Shown here one piece after another: positions 13,450 through 21,634 of a DNA stretch of 30,002 nt. The DNA comes from Xanthomarina sp035306705 (GTDB taxonomy: Bacteria; Bacteroidota; Bacteroidia; Flavobacteriales; Flavobacteriaceae). The first letter of the stretch is position 1. Each line of letters starts with the position of its first letter. The stretch spans positions 1-30,002 of the forward strand of contig NZ_DATGNO010000176.1 of NCBI RefSeq assembly GCF_035306705.1, in the 5' to 3' direction. Both the position numbers and the translations under genes were made by a program. The notes below the pieces were generated by a model. The model was not told the DNA's origin. It made no database searches and worked only from the letters and a program-made list of their open reading frames with translations.

Positions 13450-16406
13450 TGTATTTAAATTGTCATTCATATTACTCGCTTCGCTATGGCACATTTTCTG
13501 AAATAGAATTATTGGAATTGGCCAAAAGCAATAACATATCGTGTTTGGCTTTAACAGATATCAATAACACCTCTGCTTGCTTGAATTTTATTAAACAAGC
13601 CGAAAAACAGAAGATCAAACCTTTAGTTGGTATCGATTTTAGAAATGGTGCCAAACAACAGTTTGTAGGAATTGCTAAAAACAACACTGGATTTCACGAG
13701 CTAAACAGCTTGCTTTCGCAACATTTAGAGAATAAAAAACCCGTTGCAAATAAAGCTCCAGAACTCCAAAATGCCTTTATAATCTATCCCTTTGAAAATG
13801 TGTTGGAATATGAAATAACTTCTTTTAATACCAATGAATTTATTGGTGTTTCGGTTGAAGAACTCAGGAAACTCCCTTTTTCAAAATTAAAAACCCTTAC
13901 AGATAAATTAGTCATACAACAACCAGTTACCATTAGGAACAAAAAAGATTTTAACGCACACAGATTACTTAGAGCCATTGATAACAACTGTTTGTTGAGC
14001 AAGCTTTCAAACACCGAAGAATGTCGTCCTACTGAAAAAATGTACTCTAAGGAAAATCTATTACAAGCGTTTTCCAATTTTCCGCATATTATAGAAAACA
14101 CACAGAGTTTAATGGATCAATGTCAAATTCATTTTGGCTTTGAAACCGAAAGAAGTTCTCAAAACTTAAAAATTTATAAAAATAGTTTGGAAGCCGATTT
14201 TGAATATCTCCAAGAGTTATGCCGTCAAGGTTTGCCAAATCGCTATAAAAATCCTAATAAAAAGGTTTATGAACGACTAAATAGAGAGTTGGAAACCATA
14301 AAAACATTAAACTTCGTTAGTTTCTTTTTAATAAATCACGACATTATTTCTTATGCTAAAAGCCAAGGTTATTTTCATGTGGGACGAGGAAGTGGCGCCA
14401 ACAGTATTGTGGCTTATATTATTGGGATTACAGATGTGGACCCGATTGAATTGGATTTGTATTTTGAAAGATTTATCAATCCTTTTAGAGCATCTCCTCC
14501 AGATTTTGACATCGATTTCTCCTGGAAAGACAGAGAAGACGTCACAAATTACATTTTTAAAAGATTTAAAAACACGGCACTTTTAGCTACTTACAATACC
14601 TTTAAATTTAAAGCGGTTGTTAGAGAGTTGGGAAAAGTTTTTGGTTTGCCAAAAGAAGAAATTGATAAATTGAGTAAAGGAAAATCCACAAATACATCAT
14701 TAGATGAGATGGGGAAACTAGTTTTAAAGTATGGAGGTTTAATCCAAGGTTTTCCAAACTATTTAAGTGTGCATTCGGCAGGAATCTTAATTTTAGAAGC
14801 ACCTATCCATAATTATTCTGCAACTTTTCTGCCTCCAAAAGGCTTTCCAACCGTGCAATTTGATATGATGATTGCGGAAGAGGCAGGGATTTTTAAATTT
14901 GATATTCTAGGACAAAGAGGCTTGGCTAAAATTAAAGATGCTCTAGAAATTATAGCTGAAAACCAACCCGAAGCGCCAGCAATAGACATCCATGATGTGG
15001 AACGTTTTAAAAATGATAAGAACATCAATAAACTTCTTAAAAGTGGCGGAGCCATTGGTGCTTATTATGTAGAATCTCCTGCCATGCGAGGTTTAATGAT
15101 AAAGCTACAAACCCAGGATTATTTAGGTTTGGTGGCGGCTAGCTCGATTGTTCGTCCAGGAGTTTCTGGATCGGGAATGAAAGATGAATTTATAAAACGT
15201 CACCGATTTCCAGAGCAAAGAAAAAAGGCACATCCCATTCTCTTGGAAATCATGCCCGAAACTTATGGCGTGATGGTGTATCAAGAAGATGTTTTAAAAG
15301 TGGCCAATCAGTTTGCCGATTTAAGTTTGGGCGAAGCGGATGTTTTAAGAAGAGGAATGAGTGGGAAATACCGTTCCAAAGAAGAGTTTTTGGCTGTAGA
15401 ACAAAAATTCACTTCCAATTGCAGAAAAAAAGGATATACAGACCATTTAATTTTCGAGGTTTGGGATCAGATTAAAAGCTTTGCGGGTTATGCCTTTGCT
15501 AAAGGACATTCAGCATCGTATGCTGTAGAAAGTTATCAGAGTTTGTTTTTAAAATGTTATTATCCCATAGAATTTATGGTAGCTGTGCTTAATAATGGCG
15601 GCGGGTTTTACAGTACAGAACACTATTTGCACGAAGCCAAAATGCAAGGCGCTCAAATTAAACTTCCTTGCATCAATAACAGCGATCATCCAAATAGGGT
15701 AAAGGGCAAGGATATTTATTTAGGCTTGGGATATTTAAAGAATCTGGAAACTTGGGTCGTACAGAGAATATTAAATGAAAGACAGATTCATGGTAATTTT
15801 CTGTCTTTAGAAAATTTTATAGATCGTATACAAATAAGCATTGAACAACTGTCTATTTTAATAAGAATCGGCTGCTTTCAATTCACAAACAAATCGAAAA
15901 CAGAGCTGTTATGGCAGGCTATTTTTAAGCTTCAAGCAGGTAAGACACAAAACAAGCAACCTAAGCTGTTTCAAACCAAACACAAGCATTTTCAGCTACC
16001 GGAGTTACCTGTAAACACCATTGAAAATGCCTACGATGAAATGGAGTTGCTGGGTTTTCCCTTAGGTGGTTATTTTGAATTAATAGATGAAGTTATGGAA
16101 CAGGATATTTGTGCTAAAAACATGGATCGGCACGTAAATAAAGAAGTTGTTATTTATGGAAATCTGGTAACTACAAGATATAATACCACTTCGCAAGGAA
16201 AACGCATGCGATTAAGTACGTTTGTCGATAAACATGGAAGTTATTTTGATGCAGTTCATTTTACCGAAACAGCTTATAACTATCCAATTAACGGTTTAGG
16301 TGTTTATAAATGCTTAGGAACCATAACCGAGAAATTTGGGTTTTGTAGCATGATTATTTCAAAAAGCAGAAAAGTGAAGATAAAAGCAAATCCTAGAGCT
16401 ATGTAA
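13449..16406 (+). CDS. DnaE-type DNA polymerase III alpha subunit, short mutasome form (ImuC/DnaE2-like)
   Basis: This 985-residue C-family polymerase is shorter than replicative DnaE (about 1160) and close to error-prone DnaE2/ImuC. Its N-terminal PHP domain is degenerate: the metal-binding opening reads LNCHSYYS, with Asn4 where an active PHP has His, and TDIN where active forms have TDH. It should therefore lack PHP proofreading. The palm is intact: GRGSGANSIVAYIIGITDVDP, then PDFDIDF with catalytic Asp352 and Asp354, and FKFDILGQRGLAKI for the third acidic region. The fingers and helix-hairpin-helix region follow (FAGYAFAKGHSASYAVESYQS), then a C-terminal OB-fold (EVVIYGNLVTTRYNTTSQG). 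Translational overlap with the Y-family polymerase implies a joint lesion-bypass function. A second, replicative dnaE should exist elsewhere. Confidence 0.93.
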   Translation: MYLNCHSYYSLRYGTFSEIELLELAKSNNISCLALTDINNTSACLNFIKQAEKQKIKPLVGIDFRNGAKQQFVGIAKNNTGFHELNSLLSQHLENKKPVANKAPELQNAFIIYPFENVLEYEITSFNTNEFIGVSVEELRKLPFSKLKTLTDKLVIQQPVTIRNKKDFNAHRLLRAIDNNCLLSKLSNTEECRPTEKMYSKENLLQAFSNFPHIIENTQSLMDQCQIHFGFETERSSQNLKIYKNSLEADFEYLQELCRQGLPNRYKNPNKKVYERLNRELETIKTLNFVSFFLINHDIISYAKSQGYFHVGRGSGANSIVAYIIGITDVDPIELDLYFERFINPFRASPPDFDIDFSWKDREDVTNYIFKRFKNTALLATYNTFKFKAVVRELGKVFGLPKEEIDKLSKGKSTNTSLDEMGKLVLKYGGLIQGFPNYLSVHSAGILILEAPIHNYSATFLPPKGFPTVQFDMMIAEEAGIFKFDILGQRGLAKIKDALEIIAENQPEAPAIDIHDVERFKNDKNINKLLKSGGAIGAYYVESPAMRGLMIKLQTQDYLGLVAASSIVRPGVSGSGMKDEFIKRHRFPEQRKKAHPILLEIMPETYGVMVYQEDVLKVANQFADLSLGEADVLRRGMSGKYRSKEEFLAVEQKFTSNCRKKGYTDHLIFEVWDQIKSFAGYAFAKGHSASYAVESYQSLFLKCYYPIEFMVAVLNNGGGFYSTEHYLHEAKMQGAQIKLPCINNSDHPNRVKGKDIYLGLGYLKNLETWVVQRILNERQIHGNFLSLENFIDRIQISIEQLSILIRIGCFQFTNKSKTELLWQAIFKLQAGKTQNKQPKLFQTKHKHFQLPELPVNTIENAYDEMELLGFPLGGYFELIDEVMEQDICAKNMDRHVNKEVVIYGNLVTTRYNTTSQGKRMRLSTFVDKHGSYFDAVHFTETAYNYPINGLGVYKCLGTITEKFGFCSMIISKSRKVKIKANPRAM

Positions 16407-16769
16407 TATAACGAATCGCGATACGATGTAATACTTTAAAATATAGAAAGGAGAGAAGCTACTCTTAAGCCCATCATCATACTTTAACATGATTAAATAA
16501 TAATTTCGGTTAATTTCGCGTATATTTGCGGCTTAAATTATTCAGATAGCTTTTTTTCTTTAATCTTCATTCAATTTTAAACAATCCATCGCTTTCTCCA
16601 GTAATTTTAACAACGTAGTATATTAGACGTTTTATTTGTCAAGACTTTTCGGGTATTCATAAACCATTCACTCTGGGAAACCATCTTCATAATTATCATT
16701 CTCATAGTAGTACGAAACTTCAGAACAACTTATTGCACTTAAAGGTGTTTTAAGCTTTTGGGGTATTAA
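16407..16769 (+). other. 363-bp gap holding a promoter and long desaturase leader
   Basis: No credible gene is seen. An imperfect palindrome centred on ATCGCGAT (16415-16422) follows the dnaE-like stop. A -7 box at 16521-16528 implies a leader of about 235 nt for the desaturase. The leader is pyrimidine-rich on the coding strand and has no obvious Shine-Dalgarno sequence; its length is unusual for this window. Confidence 0.5.
16521..16528 (+). promoter_or_regulatory. -7 promoter element of the desaturase
   Basis: TATATTTG is an exact TAnnTTTG match, followed by CGGC. No TTG lies at the -33 spacing. The start codon is about 240 bp downstream. Confidence 0.5.
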
Positions 16770-17897
16770 ATGCCACAAATCAATAAAACAAGTAGTACTA
16801 TGGAAAATCCAAAGTTTTCAAGAGTAACTGATAACGATTTTTCAAAAACGTTAAGAAGTCGAGTTAATTTATATTTCAAGGAAAATAATTTGAGCAGAAA
16901 GGCCAATGCCAATATGGTTTTAAAAACCATATTAATGTTGTCTTTATTTTTTGTACCATTAATCATACTCTCCACTGGTTTGGTTACTAGCGCTTGGTTG
17001 CTTTTTACTTTATACATTATTTGCGGATTTGGCATGTCGGGAATTGGAATGGGAGTGATGCACGATGCCATTCATGGTGCATATTCGAAAAATAAAAGAA
17101 TCAATACCTTATTGGGTTACACTTTTAACCTTATTGGTGCCAGCGACAAGGTCTGGAGGATTCAACACAATGTCTTACATCATACATATACAAATATTGA
17201 TCATGCAGACGATGATATAAATACCCCGTTTTTTCTACGCTTTTCACCAAATGGCAAACATCATTGGTCACAACGATTTCAATATATCTATATTTGGTTC
17301 TTTTACGGAATCTCTACTTTATTCTGGATAACAGCTAAAGATTTTGTCCGCTTAACCCGTTATAACCGGATGGGCCTGTTGCCAGAAAAAAACGAATTCA
17401 CCAAAGGAATCCTTAGTATTACGGCATGGAAACTATTTTATTATTCCTATGCTTTGATACTTCCAATGATTATGGTACCTTTATCCTGGTGGATTATTTT
17501 ACTTGGCTTTTTAAGTATGCATGTGGTAACAGGCCTTATGGTGAGTTCCGTATTTCAAATAGCACACATTATGCCTGAAACCGATTTTCCATTACCTAAT
17601 GAAAAAGGAATGATGAAAAATGAGTGGTACAGACATCAATTTGAAACTACTAGTAATTTTTCACCCAAAAGCAAACTCTTATTTTGGCTGATAGGAGGGT
17701 TAAATTATCAGGTAGAACATCATGTTCTTCCAGATGTTTGCCACGTACATTACAAAAGCCTAACGAAAATAGTATCTGATACGGCCAAAGAGTTTGGCAT
17801 GCCATATCATGTCAAAACAAGTGTTTATCAGGCTTTAAAAGATCACACCAAAATGCTTCGAGCACTAGGAAGAAAACCCGCGATAAACTTGACATAA
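16770..17897 (+). CDS. Membrane fatty-acid (acyl-lipid) desaturase
   Basis: The 375-residue integral membrane diiron enzyme introduces a double bond into acyl chains. All three histidine boxes are visible: HDAIHG near residue 99, HNVLHHTYTN near 134, and the front-end-type QVEHHVLP near 316. Four membrane spans fall in two hydrophobic pairs (about 50-95 and 225-265). The start at 16770 adds ten residues over an in-frame ATG at 16800 (MENPKF); either is possible. The QxxHH third box is typical of the delta-5/6-type and bacterial DesA-like branch. It precedes a cold-shock protein gene and RNA helicases, which suggests a part in keeping membranes fluid at low temperature. Confidence 0.93.
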   Translation: MPQINKTSSTMENPKFSRVTDNDFSKTLRSRVNLYFKENNLSRKANANMVLKTILMLSLFFVPLIILSTGLVTSAWLLFTLYIICGFGMSGIGMGVMHDAIHGAYSKNKRINTLLGYTFNLIGASDKVWRIQHNVLHHTYTNIDHADDDINTPFFLRFSPNGKHHWSQRFQYIYIWFFYGISTLFWITAKDFVRLTRYNRMGLLPEKNEFTKGILSITAWKLFYYSYALILPMIMVPLSWWIILLGFLSMHVVTGLMVSSVFQIAHIMPETDFPLPNEKGMMKNEWYRHQFETTSNFSPKSKLLFWLIGGLNYQVEHHVLPDVCHVHYKSLTKIVSDTAKEFGMPYHVKTSVYQALKDHTKMLRALGRKPAINLT

Positions 17898-17941
17898 GAA
17901 GTATTGCACAACACTATTTATTAAACAAAAACAGAACAAAA

Positions 17942-18184
17942 ATGATTAAAAAAATATTAAACAAATTAATTAGAACTAAAAAAGTAAATCAAATGAAAGA
18001 AGGTACCGTAAAATTTTTCAATAATGCCAAAGGTTTTGGTTTTATTACCCAATCCGATTCAGAAGTAGATGTATTTGTACATAAAAATGATCTAATCGAT
18101 CAAATTCGCGAGAATGACAAAGTAACCTTTGAAGTAGAGCAAGGTGAAAAGGGACTTAATGCCATAAATGTTAAATTGGCCTAG
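17942..18184 (+). CDS. Cold-shock domain protein (CspA family)
   Basis: The cold-shock domain runs from MKEGTVKFFNNAKGFGFIT to the C-terminus. RNP1 (KGFGFI) and RNP2 (VFVHKNDL) are both intact, so it should bind single-stranded RNA or DNA as an RNA chaperone. The frame is open from ATG 17942, giving 80 residues with a basic 17-residue extension (MIKKILNKLIRTKKVNQ). The usual family length of 63 residues corresponds to ATG 17993, which may be the true start. It follows the desaturase by 44 bp without an intervening terminator and ends at a strong hairpin terminator, so the two are probably co-transcribed. Confidence 0.9.
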   Translation: MIKKILNKLIRTKKVNQMKEGTVKFFNNAKGFGFITQSDSEVDVFVHKNDLIDQIRENDKVTFEVEQGEKGLNAINVKLA

Positions 18185-18207
18185 TCAACTAGTATAAAAG
18201 CCCATTT

Positions 18208-18240
18208 AAAGCTATCATTTTTTGATGGCTTTTTATTTTA
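18208..18240 (+). terminator. Intrinsic terminator after the cold-shock gene
   Basis: AAAGCTATCA (18208-18217) pairs with TGATGGCTTT (18223-18232) over ten bases with one U-G wobble and a five-T loop. A T-rich tail (TTTTTATTTT) follows. It separates the desaturase-csp unit from the helicase genes. Confidence 0.88.
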
Positions 18241-18303
18241 AAATAACAAACATATTGCAGATAGTAAATTCCGATTAAATCATTTATTAAAATTATTTGA
18301 TCG

Positions 18304-18313
18304 GAAGCGCTTC
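18304..18313. promoter_or_regulatory. 10-bp perfect palindrome in the helicase promoter
   Basis: GAAGCGCTTC is self-complementary and unusually GC-rich for this intergenic DNA. It ends 15 bp before the -7 box, where a -33 element would lie. It could be an operator; no protein can be named. Confidence 0.35.
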
Positions 18314-18328
18314 TTGTAAAACTGTGAT

Positions 18329-18336
18329 TATCTTTG
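18329..18336 (+). promoter_or_regulatory. -7 promoter element of the helicase pair
   Basis: TATCTTTG matches TAnnTTTG and ends 14 bp before the ATG at 18351, giving a very short leader. Confidence 0.55.
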
Positions 18337-18350
18337 TTGAAAATTATTAG

Positions 18351-19682
18351 ATGTCAAAAACATTTTCAGATTTAGGGATTCATGAACATTTACTGCAAAG
18401 TTTAACTGCTTTACAGATTTCTGTTCCTACAGATATTCAACAAAAAGCAATCCCAGTACTGCTCAACCAAAAAGAGGATGTGGTTGCCTTAGCAAAAACA
18501 GGAACCGGTAAAACGGCCGCCTTTGGTTTGCCACTATTACAATTAATAGATATAAAATCCATAGATATTCAAGCGGTTATACTAGCACCAACGCGAGAAT
18601 TGGGACAGCAAATCTATCACAACTTAGTCTCTTTTGCTTCTCATAGCCCAGAAATTTCAATAGCAGCAATTTGTGGAGGAATTCCAATTAAGCCACAAAT
18701 AGAGCGCTTGCTATCAACTACACATATCGTGGTTGCAACTCCTGGGCGTTTGGCCGATTTAGTAAGCCGAAATGCCATAAACATCAAAAACATCTCTTAT
18801 TTTATTTTGGATGAAGCCGATGAAATGGTGAGTGCTTTAAAAGAAGGTCTAGATAGCATTATCAAAGAGATTCCTAAATCCAGAAGAACCTTGCTTTTTA
18901 CTGCTACCATGCCGGGAACCGTAAAACAGCTGGTTCAAAATTATATGTCTAAAAATGTCATTCACATTGAGGCAGATATGTCAACAGTGGGACATCAAGG
19001 AATCGATCATCAATACGTGGTTGTAGAACCTATAGAAAAGCTAGACGTATTACTTCATTTTTTAAATTCTAAAGAAGGAGAAAGAGGCATTATTTTTTGT
19101 AAAACCAAAGCAGCTGTCAATAAATTAGCTAAAAACCTAGCTATTAATAAATTTTCTTCTGGAGCGCTTCACGGAAGTTTAACCCAAGGGATTCGCGATC
19201 GCATTATGGGTCAATTCAGGGAAGGCTATATAGATATTCTAGTCGCTACAGATTTAGCAGCGCGAGGTATTGATGTTAAGGAAATCTCATACGTTGTTAA
19301 TTACCATTTACCGGATACTTACGATGCTTATGTACACAGAAGTGGACGTACAGCTAGAGCAGGAGCCAAGGGGTTTTCTCTAACTATTTTACAAGAAGAG
19401 GAAGTAGCAGATATTGCCGACTTTGAACAAGAATTAGGCATTAGCTTCAAAAAGTTTCAAAAAGCAGATGCCCTCAGCATTGAAGAAAACAACGGTTTGC
19501 TTTGGGCGAAAAAAATCTTCAAAACAAAACCAAATCGCCATATTTCTGAAACATACAAAAACAAGATAACCACCATCTTTCATCACTTAACCAAAGAAGA
19601 GCTGATCGAAAAAATATTGGCCGATTATTTAGCACAAACAAATATGGGAAACCCACAAGCTGAGAAGGCAAAAAAGAAATAA
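18351..19682 (+). CDS. DEAD-box ATP-dependent RNA helicase
   Basis: The 443-residue protein has the complete DEAD-box motif set in order: a Q-motif region near residues 24-31 (VPTDIQQKA), motif I AKTGTGKT (48-55), Ia PTRELGQQ, TPGRLADL, motif II LDEADEM, motif III as FTAT, then HGSLTQ, ATDLAARGID (V) and HRSGRTARAG (VI). A roughly 80-residue tail after motif VI ends in a basic AEKAKKK. It is expected to unwind short RNA duplexes in ribosome assembly or RNA decay. Its stop is 5 nt before the start of a second DEAD-box gene, so the two are translated from one mRNA. The nearby cold-shock protein and desaturase suggest a CsdA-like cold role, but that is inferred from context. Confidence 0.94.
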   Translation: MSKTFSDLGIHEHLLQSLTALQISVPTDIQQKAIPVLLNQKEDVVALAKTGTGKTAAFGLPLLQLIDIKSIDIQAVILAPTRELGQQIYHNLVSFASHSPEISIAAICGGIPIKPQIERLLSTTHIVVATPGRLADLVSRNAINIKNISYFILDEADEMVSALKEGLDSIIKEIPKSRRTLLFTATMPGTVKQLVQNYMSKNVIHIEADMSTVGHQGIDHQYVVVEPIEKLDVLLHFLNSKEGERGIIFCKTKAAVNKLAKNLAINKFSSGALHGSLTQGIRDRIMGQFREGYIDILVATDLAARGIDVKEISYVVNYHLPDTYDAYVHRSGRTARAGAKGFSLTILQEEEVADIADFEQELGISFKKFQKADALSIEENNGLLWAKKIFKTKPNRHISETYKNKITTIFHHLTKEELIEKILADYLAQTNMGNPQAEKAKKK

Positions 19683-19687
19683 TTTTT

Positions 19688-21001
19688 ATGGCAAGTAACA
19701 TCAAAGATCAGCAAGACATTTTATCAAAATTAAATATTCATGAGTTAAATCCCATGCAAGAGGAAGCTATTTCAGTTATTGAAACAACTACAAATACTGT
19801 CTTGCTTTCTCCTACAGGTTCCGGGAAGACCTTGGCTTTTTTATTGCCCATTATAGATCTCCTAAAACCAGACTGTACAGATGTGCAAGTGCTTATATTA
19901 GTACCTTCAAGAGAATTGGCCATACAAATTGAACAAGTAGCTCGAGATATGGGATCGGGTTTTAAAGTGAATGCTGTTTATGGGGGCAGACCTATGTCTA
20001 AGGATAAAATTGAAATCAAACATGTGCCTGCTATTTTAATAGGAACTCCAGGAAGAATTGCCGATCATTTTGAAAACGAAAGATTTTCTTTGGCAAGTAT
20101 AAAAACCCTAGTATTAGATGAATTTGACAAATCGTTAGAAGTAGGTTTCGAACAGGAAATGAAACGCATTATCAGTCAATTACCTGCTTTAAATAAACGC
20201 ATTTTAACCTCTGCAACTCAAGGAGTTAAAATTCCGGGCTTTGTAAGATTGGATAAACCCACGATTATCAATTATTTAAATGAGGAAAAACATTCGAAAT
20301 TAATTATTAAAACAGTCATTTCGCCAACAAGCAATAAACTTCCCGCCTTATTGAATTTGCTTTTACATCTTGGAAACCAACAGGGCATTGTTTTCTGTAA
20401 TTTAAAAGACAGTATAGATTTGGTAAGTAGATATCTAGAAAAAAACAAGATAAGTCATACCTGTTTTTCTGGTGGAATGGAGCAAAAAGACAGAGAACGT
20501 TCTTTAATTAAATTTCGAAATGGCACCAGTCAGATTTTAATTGCAACCGATTTAGCTTCAAGAGGAATAGATATTCCAGAAATGAATTTTATTATTCATT
20601 ACGAGCTTCCTTATGCTTTAGAAGAGTTTACACATAGAAATGGCAGAACGGCTAGAGTAAACTCAAAAGGGACTGCTTACATCTTAAAATGGGAGGGCGA
20701 AGACCTGCCTGCATTTATTGGTAAACCAAAAATCGAAAATATTTCCAAAAAAGCACCTGTGAAACCCCAATTCTGGGAGACTCTATTTATTTCAGGAGGA
20801 AGAAAAGATAAAATCTCTAAAGGAGATATTGCGGGATTGTTTTTTAAAGAAGGAGGTTTAACCAAAGACCAGCTAGGAACTATTGAATTAAAACAGGATT
20901 GTGCTTTTGTGGCAGTTCCTCTTAGTATTGCTGGGTCGTTAGTTGACAAATTGAACAACAGCAGATTGAAAAAGAAAAAAGTTCGTGTAAGCATTTTGTA
21001 G
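19688..21001 (+). CDS. DEAD-box RNA helicase with DbpA-type C-terminal domain (DEFD variant)
   Basis: The 437-residue helicase has motif I SPTGSGKT (41-48), PSRELAIQ, TPGRIADH, motif III TSAT, ATDLASRGID and HRNGRTARV. Motif II reads LDEFDK (144-147 DEFD) in place of DEAD; Asp and Glu that bind Mg-ATP are kept. The last about 75 residues (GGRKDKISKGDIAGLFFKEG, ending VRVSIL) match the RRM-like RNA-binding domain of DbpA, which in E. coli targets 23S rRNA hairpin 92. A role in 50S subunit assembly is therefore likely. It lies 5 nt downstream of the first helicase gene. Confidence 0.92.
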   Translation: MASNIKDQQDILSKLNIHELNPMQEEAISVIETTTNTVLLSPTGSGKTLAFLLPIIDLLKPDCTDVQVLILVPSRELAIQIEQVARDMGSGFKVNAVYGGRPMSKDKIEIKHVPAILIGTPGRIADHFENERFSLASIKTLVLDEFDKSLEVGFEQEMKRIISQLPALNKRILTSATQGVKIPGFVRLDKPTIINYLNEEKHSKLIIKTVISPTSNKLPALLNLLLHLGNQQGIVFCNLKDSIDLVSRYLEKNKISHTCFSGGMEQKDRERSLIKFRNGTSQILIATDLASRGIDIPEMNFIIHYELPYALEEFTHRNGRTARVNSKGTAYILKWEGEDLPAFIGKPKIENISKKAPVKPQFWETLFISGGRKDKISKGDIAGLFFKEGGLTKDQLGTIELKQDCAFVAVPLSIAGSLVDKLNNSRLKKKKVRVSIL

Positions 21002-21051
21002 TTGTTTGTTTTTTTATGGGTTAGGATAGTTATTCATCTGAAAATAACATG

Positions 21052-21059
21052 TACTTTTG
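21052..21059 (+). promoter_or_regulatory. -7 promoter element of the J-domain gene
   Basis: TACTTTTG matches TAnnTTTG and ends 22 bp before the ATG at 21082. No TTG stands at the -33 distance. Confidence 0.5.
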
Positions 21060-21081
21060 CGCCCTCAAATAAAAATTTGAT

Positions 21082-21531
21082 ATGAAGCGCATAAATGAAT
21101 ATAAAAAACTCTTTGGAGTGGAAAACGAAGTCGAATTAAAGACTTTGAAAAAGAGTTACCGTGATTTAGTTAAAGAATGGCATCCAGATAAATTCCAAAA
21201 TGGAGATGCTTTACAGGAAGAAGCTGAAATACAAAGTAGAAAAATTATCGATGGCTATCATTTTTTAGTGAGTATGGCACCAGAAACCATTGAAGCTAAT
21301 TTAGGAGACTACACAGAGACAATTACCAATTCTGGAATTGCAGATTACACCCATAAAGGTTTATTGATGGAAATTACCTTTCTAGATGGTTCCACCTACG
21401 AATATTTTGGTGTTACCAAACAAGTCTATATTAAAATGATTAATAGCGATAAGGTGAACCGTTTTGCCAAACGTAATATTTATCCTAATTACACGTATAG
21501 AAAAACAAAAAGAAGCTTGGAAGAAGCTTAA
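21082..21531 (+). CDS. J-domain and KTSC-domain protein
   Basis: The 149-residue cytoplasmic protein has an N-terminal J-domain (about 1-65) with the HPD tripeptide at residues 34-36 (VKEWHPDKF). A C-terminal KTSC domain (about 84-143) includes LLMEITFLDGSTYEYFGVTK and AKRNIYPNYTYRK. The HPD motif implies stimulation of a DnaK ATPase. The KTSC domain is a small beta-rich module of unknown function that occurs alone or fused to nucleic-acid-related proteins. Glycine-rich and zinc-finger parts of a full DnaJ are absent, so this is a specialised co-chaperone. It is a single gene ending at a hairpin terminator. Confidence 0.85.
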   Translation: MKRINEYKKLFGVENEVELKTLKKSYRDLVKEWHPDKFQNGDALQEEAEIQSRKIIDGYHFLVSMAPETIEANLGDYTETITNSGIADYTHKGLLMEITFLDGSTYEYFGVTKQVYIKMINSDKVNRFAKRNIYPNYTYRKTKRSLEEA

Positions 21532-21543
21532 CCAAATAAATTT

Positions 21544-21597
21544 AAAGACCTTAGAAGCACATTTGATAAAATAGCAACTAAGGTCTTTTTTTATTTT
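21544..21597. terminator. Intrinsic terminator between the J-domain gene and ccsBA
   Basis: AAAGACCTTAG (21544-21554) and CTAAGGTCTTT (21578-21588) form a perfect 11-bp stem with a 23-nt loop, followed by a T-run. The minus-strand side is also T-rich, so it may serve the convergent cytochrome-assembly gene as well. Confidence 0.85.
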
Positions 21598-21634
21598 ACA
21601 CTTTTAATTTCCATTCAGAAATTAAACATTTTCA

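Noticed and set aside
16412..16425. CGAATCGCGATACG near-palindrome after the dnaE-like gene as a terminator.
   Set aside because: There is no loop or T-run; only noted as a small palindrome.
19191..19206. GCGATCGC octamer in the first helicase gene.
   Set aside because: It is explained by the codons for an Arg-Asp-Arg stretch and occurs once; no repeat family.
20677..20994. 105-codon open frame antisense to the DbpA-like helicase.
   Set aside because: Low-complexity translation opposite a conserved C-terminal domain; a shadow frame.
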